Shown in pieces: positions 1 to 5,696 of a stretch of 6,412 nucleotides of DNA (position 1 is its first letter; each line of letters opens with the position of its first letter). The stretch lies in the NCBI GenBank assembly GCA_937894935.1, contig CALAYC010000246.1:1-6412 (forward strand), written 5' to 3'. This stretch comes from an uncultured Verrucomicrobiota bacterium (lineage in GTDB: Bacteria; Verrucomicrobiota; Verrucomicrobiia; Limisphaerales; JADLHS01). The translations under genes and the position numbers were made by a program. The notes under the pieces are model-generated. The model did no database searches. It had not been told where the DNA came from and worked only from the letters and a program-made list of their open reading frames with translations.

Positions 1-735
1 GCCGAGCAACGCCGCTTTCCGATGCAAATCGCGACGGCGCTCAGTCAGGCCTTCGCGCAACAGGGTTTGCAGTTCTTCAAGGTGAACAAGACGGTGACGC
101 ACGTTTCAGTGGCGCGGCCGCGTTATCTCGATCTGGAAACCACGCCGGTTTCCGATGGCGTGAAACGGATTGTCGAGTTCATCAATACGCATCCGAAGTG
201 CACGCGGCGGACGTTGATTGAAGCACTCGCACCGTCGCCGGTTGCCGCGCCGCAAGCAACGGTCGCGCCGTCGGCAGAAGGTGATGCGGCGACGCCAGCA
301 CCCGCACCGACCGCCTCGACGTCCAGTGAGCCTACGCCGGAGCAGACGACGTTGATTGCCGATTTACATTGGCTCGTGCATCAAGGACACGTAATCGAGT
401 TCGCAAACGGGCAGATGGAAACTGCGAAGAAACCGGCTCCGAAACCGCCGAAGCCCGAACCGAAAGTGCAACCGCCAGCTTCGGAAACGCCGGTGGCTTC
501 ACCGACGGAAACGTCGGCTGAAGAACCCGCGCCTGTTGCCGTGGCGTCGGTGGAACAATCTGATGTCGCTGTGTCACAACCAGCGCATTCGGAACAAGCC
601 GAACAACCGGTACAACTTGAACAAGCGGCACGGCAGGAACAGTCTGAGCAACCAAGCAATAACGACGCTGCGCCATCGCCTGTTGCGGAGGCTTCACCGG
701 AGAACAAAGAATCGTCATCCAATTCCGCTTCGTAA
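1..735 (+). CDS. 3' part of a conserved hypothetical protein with a split winged-helix-like region and disordered C-terminal tail (5' end outside window)
   Basis: Frame 1 is open from the first base, so the Met at base 22 is probably internal and the gene is truncated by the window edge. Numbering from that Met, residues 1-40 form a mixed helix/strand segment (ALSQAFAQQGLQFFKVN, then THVSVARPRYLDLE). Residues 43-70 (GVKRIVEFINTHP, then TRRTLIEALA) look like the first two helices of a winged helix. A Pro/Ala/Thr-rich insertion covers about 71-107. Residues 108-135 (TLIADLHWLVHQGHVIEFANG) resemble the recognition helix and wing. Residues 136-237 are a low-complexity Pro/Glu/Gln/Ser tail, presumably disordered. 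I recognise the sequence style from verrucomicrobial hypothetical proteins but not a named family. DNA binding is only suggested by the winged-helix resemblance. The gene converges on the leftward operon and ends just before the hairpin at 755-788. It is probably not part of the GTPase module. Confidence 0.8.
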   Translation, partial: AEQRRFPMQIATALSQAFAQQGLQFFKVNKTVTHVSVARPRYLDLETTPVSDGVKRIVEFINTHPKCTRRTLIEALAPSPVAAPQATVAPSAEGDAATPAPAPTASTSSEPTPEQTTLIADLHWLVHQGHVIEFANGQMETAKKPAPKPPKPEPKVQPPASETPVASPTETSAEEPAPVAVASVEQSDVAVSQPAHSEQAEQPVQLEQAARQEQSEQPSNNDAAPSPVAEASPENKESSSNSAS

Positions 736-754
736 TCCGGAATTCCAATTCGAT

Positions 755-788
755 AAAAAAGCCGCGCCCCTCTTGCGAGGGGCGCGGT
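755..788. terminator. Strong intrinsic terminator between convergent genes, best oriented for the leftward operon
   Basis: An 11-bp GC-rich perfect stem (762-772 with 777-787; CCGCGCCCCTC against GAGGGGCGCGG) closes a 4-base loop TTGC. Six A residues at 755-760 become a run of six U when read leftward, the canonical intrinsic-terminator layout for the operon ending at 815. Read rightward the hairpin is followed by TCATTTC, a poor U tract, but it probably also stops the gene ending at 735. Confidence 0.88.
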
Positions 789-814
789 CATTTCAACCCA
801 CAACCGGCCAGGCG

Positions 815-1225
815 TCAGGCCTTGGCGAACTTCTGGAATAAACCGGCGAACGACGATTTCGGTTCAACTGCGGTCTGGCGGACTTTGAGTTGTCCGAGAA
901 TCGCGTGCCAGCCGATGTAGATCTTGTGCCACTGGTTCTCGAGGCTGCGCAGGGCGCCTTCGCTCATTTCACTCAGGTAGCGCAGCGACGGAGAGTTGCC
1001 AATGAGACTGTGGATCTCTTCTTTAGTGGGTGACGACACTTCCATGCCGGCGAGGATCAATTCGAGTTCCTGCACCAGCACACTTTTGATTTCGAGAAAG
1101 TGAGTCTCGTCGTCCGCTCCAAATTTCTTGCTGCGGGCCAGATTGATGAAGTGATTAAACTGCTTCCAGCATTCGAGATAATTCTCGGTTTGCTGGATCA
1201 GCGGATGGACTTTGGTATTGCTCAT
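815..1225 (-). CDS. Conserved hypothetical all-helical protein, third gene of the response-regulator operon
   Basis: A 136-residue protein with no signal peptide and no membrane span. It reads as four or five amphipathic helices (about 8-30, 40-60, 67-76, 79-98 and 100-115), rich in Leu, Glu and aromatic residues, followed by a short linker and an amphipathic C-terminus FAGLFQKFAKA (126-136). I do not recognise a family. The ATG lies 8 nt after the stop of the upstream gene. An AAGG sits only 3 nt before the ATG, so initiation probably depends on translational coupling. As the last gene of an operon headed by a REC-PATAN protein and ending in a strong terminator, it is probably a dedicated partner of the GTPase/roadblock module. 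The C-terminal hydrophobic-basic motif resembles the termini of three neighbours. A four-helix scaffold or a response-regulator partner would fit, but neither can be shown here. Confidence 0.85.
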   Translation of the reverse strand: MSNTKVHPLIQQTENYLECWKQFNHFINLARSKKFGADDETHFLEIKSVLVQELELILAGMEVSSPTKEEIHSLIGNSPSLRYLSEMSEGALRSLENQWHKIYIGWHAILGQLKVRQTAVEPKSSFAGLFQKFAKA

Positions 1226-1233
1226 AGGCCTTG

Positions 1234-1542
1234 TTACGGGTTGTGAGTTGATTCGGATAAATTTTGGGTGGACAGGAAAACCATTGCTCCGCCGCGCATC
1301 TCCCGGGCGGTGATTTTCAAAACGGGATAATTAATGACCAGTTCATCGAGCGGCAGATGAGCCGCGCGGGCTTCGGCAAAAGTCAACGTGACGCTTGCTC
1401 CGATGGCTTCCACGAGATCAACCGGGAAACTCGACGGCAGCGTGCAGGCGAGGATACGACCAGTCCGGTCCATACTGAAGCTGCCCGAGTGCAGTTTCAG
1501 CAACGGTTTGGCGGATCGAAACCAACTGGTCAGGAAGCCCAT
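1234..1542 (-). CDS. Small protein with a compact roadblock/LC7-like core (inferred), second gene of the response-regulator operon
   Basis: A 102-residue protein starting MGFLTSWFRSAKP. The ATG at 1542 overlaps the 3' end of the upstream gene by 13 nt in another frame. A longer open frame reaches 1611, but it would add an Arg-rich segment overlapping the response regulator by 82 nt and looks spurious. After a basic amphipathic N-terminus the order is strand (GSFSMDRTG), strand (RILACTLP), helix (about residues 40-61), then three strands (LDELVINYP, LKITAREMR, GAMVFLS). This matches the strand-strand-helix-strand-strand-strand core of roadblock/LC7 domains without a clear first or last helix. 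The LKITAR-x(4)-AMVFL segment parallels the last two strands of MglB-type proteins. The roadblock assignment is inference from the predicted strand order, not from a recognised signature. There is no Shine-Dalgarno; translation is probably coupled to the upstream gene. It would act in the cytoplasm as a dimerising partner of the GTPase module. Confidence 0.78.
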   Translation of the reverse strand: MGFLTSWFRSAKPLLKLHSGSFSMDRTGRILACTLPSSFPVDLVEAIGASVTLTFAEARAAHLPLDELVINYPVLKITAREMRGGAMVFLSTQNLSESTHNP

Positions 1543-2594
1543 AACGTAATGATTTTTTTCATCCGCTCGCGAATTTCGGCGGCGTCGAGATTGTTTTTCC
1601 AACCGACACAAAGGTTCGTGCCGCCCTTACTGGCCACGGCGACGTTGCGTTGCAGACCGATGCCGGTGATCTGTTCGAGTGCGCCGGCTTGCAATGAGTC
1701 GCCCAGCGTGCGGAAACGATTAATCGCTTGATGCGTCCAGGTCGCAAGTTTTTCGGGATTCTCTAAACCGCGTGAATCCACTTTCGTCTCCGCCACCATC
1801 TTCAAGGCAAACTCAACTCCGTCGGTTTGCACCAACGCCGTCAAACCACTCGCACCGTTGTTGCCTGGAGCTTCGCCCAGGATATCGGTATTGTGGTTGT
1901 TCTGTTCGTCAATGGCCTGCGCGGTTTCGAGCAGCAGCGCGTTGTATGATTTGAAAATGGTTCGCGGGCGATGCGGTTCAGCAGGGAGAAATTCAAAGTT
2001 GCCGGCTTTCCAGCGCAGAATTTTTCGGAACGCATCTTCGCCGCGCAGTTCTTCCACTTCCGCATCCACCACTTCACCGGTGTTAATCCAGATTCGTCCG
2101 GTCAACGGACCGTTGGTGATGCGCAGCAGGGCGGAGCTTTGCGAAATACATTCGAGTTGAACGAGGTCCACGAGGCTCTTGCTCTGAACCCCGCGGAAGC
2201 CGCCTTCGTATTCGCGCCCCAGCAATGATTCCATGCATTCGAGGAATTGCGTCATCTCCTGTTCCGACCCCGGTTTGTGCCAGTAGAGATCCACGCCAAG
2301 CGCATAAACGCGCGAGCGGAATTGTTCATCCACGACGGAGGTCAGAACGACGGTGCGAAGTTCAGGATATTTGCGCCGGACGACGGAGAGCAATTGCAGC
2401 CCGTCCATGCGCGGCATTTTCAGATCGGAAACAATCAGCCGGTAATTGTCCTTTTCCAGCATCGCGAGCGCGCGCGCGCCGGAAGAGGCGGTTTCGATCT
2501 CGGGTTGGCTGGGGAGCGCCGCGATGGTTTCGCGATACACCTCCAGCAAATCCGGATCGTCATCCACCAACAGGACTTTATGCCGATGTTCCAT
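1530..2594 (-). CDS. Response regulator: REC receiver, PATAN (DUF4388) domain and a roadblock-like C-terminal domain
   Basis: 354 residues. Residues 5-125 are a complete REC domain: acidic pocket D11-D13, phospho-acceptor D57 in VSDLKMPRMDG, T85, switch aromatic Y104 and K107 in HKPG, so all residues needed for phosphorylation are present. Residues about 131-230 match PATAN/DUF4388, with the KSLVDLVQLECISQSSALL helix, GRIWINTGEVVDAEV, GEDAFRKILRW and GNFEFLP. Residues 255-354 read strand-strand-long helix-three strands-helix (VEFALKM, KVDSRGL, PEKLATWTHQAINRF, LEQITGIGLQRN, VAVASKG, NLCVGWKN, then EIRERMKKI), which I infer to be a roadblock/LC7-like fold. There is no DNA-binding output domain, so signalling should be through protein contacts. 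The matching histidine kinase is not in the window. It heads a leftward operon diverging from the GTPase operon. The ATG at 2594 has only a weak purine stretch upstream, and an in-frame six-codon ORF with a strong SD precedes it. Confidence 0.93.
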   Translation of the reverse strand: MEHRHKVLLVDDDPDLLEVYRETIAALPSQPEIETASSGARALAMLEKDNYRLIVSDLKMPRMDGLQLLSVVRRKYPELRTVVLTSVVDEQFRSRVYALGVDLYWHKPGSEQEMTQFLECMESLLGREYEGGFRGVQSKSLVDLVQLECISQSSALLRITNGPLTGRIWINTGEVVDAEVEELRGEDAFRKILRWKAGNFEFLPAEPHRPRTIFKSYNALLLETAQAIDEQNNHNTDILGEAPGNNGASGLTALVQTDGVEFALKMVAETKVDSRGLENPEKLATWTHQAINRFRTLGDSLQAGALEQITGIGLQRNVAVASKGGTNLCVGWKNNLDAAEIRERMKKIITLWAS

Positions 2595-2618
2595 TCTTTG
2601 CTGCCGACTTTTGTGTCG

Positions 2619-2639
2619 TTACCGGGCGGTCCAATCCAT
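2619..2639 (-). promoter_or_regulatory. Candidate six-codon leader ORF (MDWTAR) with perfect Shine-Dalgarno upstream of the response regulator
   Basis: On the minus strand GGAGG (2650-2646) lies 6 nt before an ATG at 2639. The frame reads MDWTAR and stops with TAA at 2621-2619, 24 nt before the ATG of the response regulator. It is the best ribosome-binding site in the window, whereas the downstream gene has a poor one. The ATG at 2639 is in the same frame as the ATG at 2594, so only the TAA keeps the two apart. It may be a leader peptide that controls or couples translation of the operon, or the relic of a longer N-terminus. It is also possible that the arrangement is fortuitous. Confidence 0.35.
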
Positions 2640-2654
2640 CTTGGGCCTCCATAC

Positions 2655-2688
2655 TTCCCCGGGGAGAGCAATTGGTATTCCCGGGGAG
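2655..2688. promoter_or_regulatory. Two CCGG-centred palindromes 22 bp apart, candidate operator
   Basis: TTCCCCGGGGAG (2655-2666) and TTCCCGGGGAG (2678-2688) are near-identical, and each is close to self-palindromic. Their centres are 22 bp apart, about two helical turns. Together with flanking TACT (2653-2656) and AGTA (2687-2690) they form a larger imperfect dyad. They lie 61-95 bases upstream of the response-regulator start, and just upstream of the leader-ORF ribosome-binding site, where an operator or activator site for the leftward operon would be expected. The binding protein is unknown, and a structured 5' leader RNA is an alternative. Confidence 0.45.
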
Positions 2689-3058
2689 TAAATATCGGCA
2701 AATTTATTGTTGCTCGTTAATTTCCGGGACGAATGCGGAATTCCCAGGCGGGTGGCGGGTGTCGCGATTGATGGCTTTACGGGCAGCAGTATGGACAACC
2801 CAGTCCAGCGATGAGACAAGCCCGCCAATTACCGGCGTATTTCCACGAACGCCTGCATTTCCCGGTGTTGCCCCGGTAAACCGCAGTAGGTCGCCCCTCC
2901 GTTCAGTTTCAAACTCACGCTGGCATGTGTCCTGCAAACTGCTGCTTCGAGTCGTGGAGTGGGAGGCAACCCTGTAAGCGCGGAAACGCGTCACGACCCG
3001 AGCAAACGCCGGGTGGTTGGCTTCAAAAGCAAGGACTCAGGCGGTTTAAACAAGCGAT

Positions 3059-5053
3059 ATGAGATCATCATCTTCAAACGGCGGACGAAATGGATTTTTC
3101 GGCTACCTGAAAGGGCTGTTTCGCAAAGACGAAACGACGAAGCAATATGATGCCGGGGAATCGTCCGTCAGTACTGATACGTTGCCGTTGACGCCACCTC
3201 CGGTGGAAGTCGGTTTGGCTGCGTCCGCTCCTGCTGCGCCGCCGACGCGTCCAACGCCTCCGCCCGCGCCGGCTGCAACTAATCAGAATCAGAATGTCGA
3301 TCGTCAGGGCGCCGGATTTTCACCCGGAATTTCCTTGCCGCTCAAATCCGTCGTGGATGCGTTTACTCCTGAGTTGCGTCAGCGCGTAACAGGTTTCATC
3401 GCGCCCGACCTCACGGTCAGTTTCGCGATTGATAAAATTCTCGCGCAGCTTCCTCAAGGTCAGGTGCGCGTGCCGTTTGGAGATATTCGTAAGGCGGTGC
3501 CGCAGGTGTTTGCTTCGGGCGTGGAATTTGATCGCGTATCCGTTGCGTTGCCGCTGAATGAAGTGCTTTCCCGTTTGAATCCCGCTTTGCTGGTGCGTCG
3601 CCCGGCGGCGCGTCAGGTGGAAGTGCCCGAAGATATTACCAGTCCGTTTGAAGGCAAAGGCAATGGGCTTTCGGTGGGGAACGCGAAACCGGTGCCACCC
3701 GCTGCACCGCGTAAACCAGCCGCGCCCGTGCCTCAAGTGCCGGCGCGCGGCTCGGTTTCATCCGTGCCGCGTCACACGCCGCCCGGACTCGAGTCAATTC
3801 CCGCGCCGTTTTCATTTGGCCCGGCCAAGACGAAGCCTGCCGCTCCGACTCCGGCTGCGCCTGAAACGCCGGCCGTTTCGGAGGCTGCCGTGCCTTTTGC
3901 TCCGAAACCGCCAGTGGCTCCCGCTGCTCCGACAGCGACACCTTTGGCTCGGCCCGCTGCCCCTGCCCCTGCGGCAGCTCCGGCGCCGATTCCGTTCCCG
4001 TCCGCCACTCCCGCGCCTGTTGCACAATCGCAACCCAAGCCGGTTGAAACCGCGAAACCAGCGGCGACTGCGGTCATCACGATACCGATATCATCGCTGA
4101 TGGAAGGCTGGCCTGAGCCGTTGCGGTTGGAAATTCTGCAAACGAATTTGAACGACGCGCGCATCGCGCTTCCGATGGATTTGGTGGAAGGCGCACTCAA
4201 ACGCGGTCGCGTGGTGTTCCCGTGGAAAACGATCCGTTCGTGGGTCAGCCCGGCGGTGCCAACCACGGTATCGGCTCACGACAATGCGGAATTGGAATTA
4301 CCGCTTAAAATCATCGCTCCATTGTTCCTCGCACGGAAACAAACCGCTCCGTCGCAGGTCAACAAGGTGACGGTGGACGAAACGATTCCGAATCTGTTCT
4401 TCGGCTTCCCACAACCGGAAGCCGCTGCGCCCGCAGCACCGGCTCCGTCGGTTCTGGCTGCGCCTGCTGCGCCGTCGATTGATGATATTCCGGATCCGAT
4501 TCCGTTTAAATCGCCGCTCGCTCCGGCAGCCGCTTCAACGGCCAATGCCGGGGCTTCTGTCCCGGCTGCAGTTCCGGTTCAACCGGCGGCAGCAAAGCCG
4601 GTCGATACCAATTATTATCTCTGGGAAGACGCTTCGGAAACGCGCTTGTTGCATATCGAAGCGCTGAAGCAGAAGGGCACGAGTGGAACAGAGTTTGTTA
4701 AACGCTATGCGTCGCCGAATGAAATTGTGTCGCGCGCTGTAGCGCTCGAAGGCGTGGCCGGTGCGTTGATCGCGTTGCCGGACGGTTTGATGGTTGCGAG
4801 CCGCATCCCGGCGGATTTGAACGGCGAAACGTTGGCCGGATTTCTACCGCAAATTTTCGCCAAGGTGAGTTCCTGCACGAAAGAATTGCGGATGGGTGAA
4901 TTGAACAATGTCAGTTTCACCGTTGGCAACGTGCCTTGGAAAATTTTCCGCGTGAACGCGATTTTCTTCGCCGCGTTCGGTCACGCTGGACAGCCGATGC
5001 CCACCGCGCAACTGGTCGGGCTCGCGGCAGAATTAGATCGCAAGAACAAGTAA
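3059..5053 (+). CDS. Large adaptor/scaffold protein: duplicated LP-motif module, Pro/Ala linkers and C-terminal roadblock/LC7 domain
   Basis: 664 residues, no signal peptide or membrane span. Residues 1-25 end in a basic-aromatic segment (GFFGYLKGLFRKDE), followed by a Pro/Ala linker to about 90. Module A (91-181) and module B (340-428) are duplicates, each with four strand-turn-helix motifs centred on LP/VP/FP (P94, A123, P139, P165; P343, P372, P388, P415). Long Pro/Ala linkers cover 203-338 and about 452-515. The roadblock/LC7 domain is at about 552-662: helix NEIVSRAVAL, strands GALIALPDG and LMVASRI, helix ETLAGFLPQIFAKV, strands VSFTVGN, WKIFRVN and IFFAAFG, and a final helix QLVGLAAELDR. 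It probably binds the GTPase encoded 25 nt downstream through the roadblock domain and other partners through the modules; this is inference. The start is secure at 3059, since an in-frame TAA lies at 3047. The only SD-like sequence (AGGCGG) is 14 nt upstream. I recognise the roadblock domain but not the duplicated modules. Confidence 0.92.
   Translation: MRSSSSNGGRNGFFGYLKGLFRKDETTKQYDAGESSVSTDTLPLTPPPVEVGLAASAPAAPPTRPTPPPAPAATNQNQNVDRQGAGFSPGISLPLKSVVDAFTPELRQRVTGFIAPDLTVSFAIDKILAQLPQGQVRVPFGDIRKAVPQVFASGVEFDRVSVALPLNEVLSRLNPALLVRRPAARQVEVPEDITSPFEGKGNGLSVGNAKPVPPAAPRKPAAPVPQVPARGSVSSVPRHTPPGLESIPAPFSFGPAKTKPAAPTPAAPETPAVSEAAVPFAPKPPVAPAAPTATPLARPAAPAPAAAPAPIPFPSATPAPVAQSQPKPVETAKPAATAVITIPISSLMEGWPEPLRLEILQTNLNDARIALPMDLVEGALKRGRVVFPWKTIRSWVSPAVPTTVSAHDNAELELPLKIIAPLFLARKQTAPSQVNKVTVDETIPNLFFGFPQPEAAAPAAPAPSVLAAPAAPSIDDIPDPIPFKSPLAPAAASTANAGASVPAAVPVQPAAAKPVDTNYYLWEDASETRLLHIEALKQKGTSGTEFVKRYASPNEIVSRAVALEGVAGALIALPDGLMVASRIPADLNGETLAGFLPQIFAKVSSCTKELRMGELNNVSFTVGNVPWKIFRVNAIFFAAFGHAGQPMPTAQLVGLAAELDRKNK
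3329..3601 (+). repeat. Protein-level internal repeat, copy A of the adaptor module
   Basis: Encodes residues 91-181. Its four motifs are ISLPLKSVVDAF, LTVSFAIDKILAQL, VRVPFGDIRKAV and VALPLNEVLSRL. It aligns with copy B at a constant offset of 249 residues for the first three motifs and 250 for the fourth. The duplication is diverged and shows at the protein level only. Confidence 0.8.
4076..4342 (+). repeat. Protein-level internal repeat, copy B of the adaptor module
   Basis: Encodes residues 340-428. Its four motifs are ITIPISSLMEGW, ARIALPMDLVEGAL, GRVVFPWKTIRSWV and LELPLKIIAPLF. Residues shared with copy A include the GxVxxPxxxIRxxV block (383-396 here, 134-147 in copy A) and the I-x-x-P-x-x-S start. 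Copy B carries Trp at several positions where copy A has other residues (W351, W389, W395), so the two copies may bind different partners. Confidence 0.8.
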
Positions 5054-5078
5054 CCAGTCAGCTAATTGTTGTAACACT

Positions 5079-5693
5079 ATGGCCATCATTAATCAGGCAA
5101 CTAAAGAATTGCAGGTCAAGATCGTGTATTACGGTCCGGCCATGTGCGGCAAAACCACCAACCTCGTTCAGGTGCACGATCACGTGCAGACTCAGGCGGG
5201 GAACAAAGGCAAACTTGTTTCGCTGGCGACCAGCTCAGATCGCACTTTGTTCTTCGACTTCCTGCCCATTGAGGCGATGTCGATCAAAGGATTCAAAACG
5301 AAGTTCCAACTCTACACCGTGCCGGGCCAGGTGATTTACAACACCACGCGGCAACTGGTGTTGCGCGGCGTGGACGGCATCGTGTTCTGTGCCGATTCGC
5401 AGTACGAGAAAATGCAGGAGAACCTGGAGAGCTTCCAGAACCTTCAGGACAACCTGAAGAGCTTGAAGTTGAACCTCGATGAAATTCCATACGTGCTGCA
5501 ATACAACAAACGCGACCTGCCCAATGTCGCGCCGGTGGAATACCTGGAGTTCCTGTTGAACAACCGGGAAATTCAGGTGCCGTCATTCACGGCTGCCGCG
5601 CACAAGTGCGAAGGCGTGTTCGAGACGCTCAACATGATCACGCGCATGTTGCTCCACAAATTCGTCAATCAAGGTCAGCCGCAATACGCATGA
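5079..5693 (+). CDS. mglA: MglA-type Ras-like small GTPase
   Basis: 204 residues, the usual MglA length. The G1 P-loop is GPAMCGKTT (19-27). The switch I region is TSSDRTLFFDFLP (51-63) with R55 at the place of the catalytic Arg53 of Myxococcus MglA. The G3 motif is TVPGQ (80-84), where MglA proteins have Thr instead of the usual Ras-family Asp, and Q84 is the catalytic glutamine position. G4 is NKRD (143-146), and the SFTAAA segment serves as G5. All nucleotide-binding parts are intact, so this should be an active cytoplasmic GTP/GDP switch. In Myxococcus, MglA sets cell polarity and motility with MglB as its GAP; here the adjacent roadblock gene 3 nt downstream is the likely equivalent. The N-terminus MAIINQATKELQVKIVYYG fits the family start. 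No Shine-Dalgarno precedes the ATG, 25 nt after the adaptor stop. The biological output is unknown; motility is only one option. Confidence 0.96.
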   Translation: MAIINQATKELQVKIVYYGPAMCGKTTNLVQVHDHVQTQAGNKGKLVSLATSSDRTLFFDFLPIEAMSIKGFKTKFQLYTVPGQVIYNTTRQLVLRGVDGIVFCADSQYEKMQENLESFQNLQDNLKSLKLNLDEIPYVLQYNKRDLPNVAPVEYLEFLLNNREIQVPSFTAAAHKCEGVFETLNMITRMLLHKFVNQGQPQYA

Positions 5694-5696
5694 CGC

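Larger units (their letters stand above)
2595..3058. other. Divergent intergenic region between the two operons, with no convincing protein gene
   Basis: This 464-base stretch must hold the promoters of both operons. Open frames cross it (for example leftward 2994-2704 and rightward 2225-2977), but their translations are Arg/Ser/Pro-rich with no domain pattern, and the rightward one runs antisense through the REC coding region. The left third (2619-2690) holds the CCGG palindromes and the leader ORF. The remainder, about 2700-3058, shows only a weak inverted repeat TTACCGG/CCGGTAA (2829-2835 and 2873-2879) and no clear -35/-10 pair on either strand. For the rightward operon, an in-frame TAA at 3047-3049 fixes the start of the next gene at 3059. 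Confidence 0.6.

Noticed and set aside
381..803. Minus-strand open frame with many Cys residues opposite the left-edge gene
   Set aside because: The Cys/Ser/Gly richness mirrors the complement of Ala/Pro/Gln/Glu codons, and the frame runs through the terminator hairpin.
1543..1611. Longer N-terminus for the 102-residue protein, starting at 1611
   Set aside because: The extra 23 residues are Arg-rich and overlap the response-regulator coding sequence by 82 nt; the ATG at 1542 gives a sensible short overlap.
2829..2879. Inverted repeat TTACCGG/CCGGTAA
   Set aside because: Seven-base arms 37 bases apart in CCGG-rich DNA are likely to occur by chance, and it has no special position relative to either gene.
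2225..2977. Rightward 250-codon open frame upstream of the adaptor
   Set aside because: Its first half is antisense to the REC coding region, the product is Arg/Pro/Ser-rich without domain pattern, and it has no plausible ribosome-binding site.
2704..2994. Leftward 96-codon open frame in the divergent intergenic region
   Set aside because: No recognisable fold or motif, low-quality composition and no SD; its position would block the control region of the two operons.
3045..3050. TTTAAA as a -10 box for the adaptor operon
   Set aside because: It is only 8 bases before the ATG, and the nearest -35-like TTGGCT is about 22 bases away, too far for a normal promoter.
3650..4075. Possible DNA repeats in the Pro/Ala-coding stretches
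   Set aside because: The similarity is from recurrent GCx and CCx codons with irregular periods; no tandem DNA unit is maintained.
3772..4266. Long open frame on the minus strand opposite the adaptor, 164 codons
   Set aside because: It is Gly/Ala-rich because it is the complement of the Pro/Ala linker. The plus frame has domain structure and the duplication continues through it.
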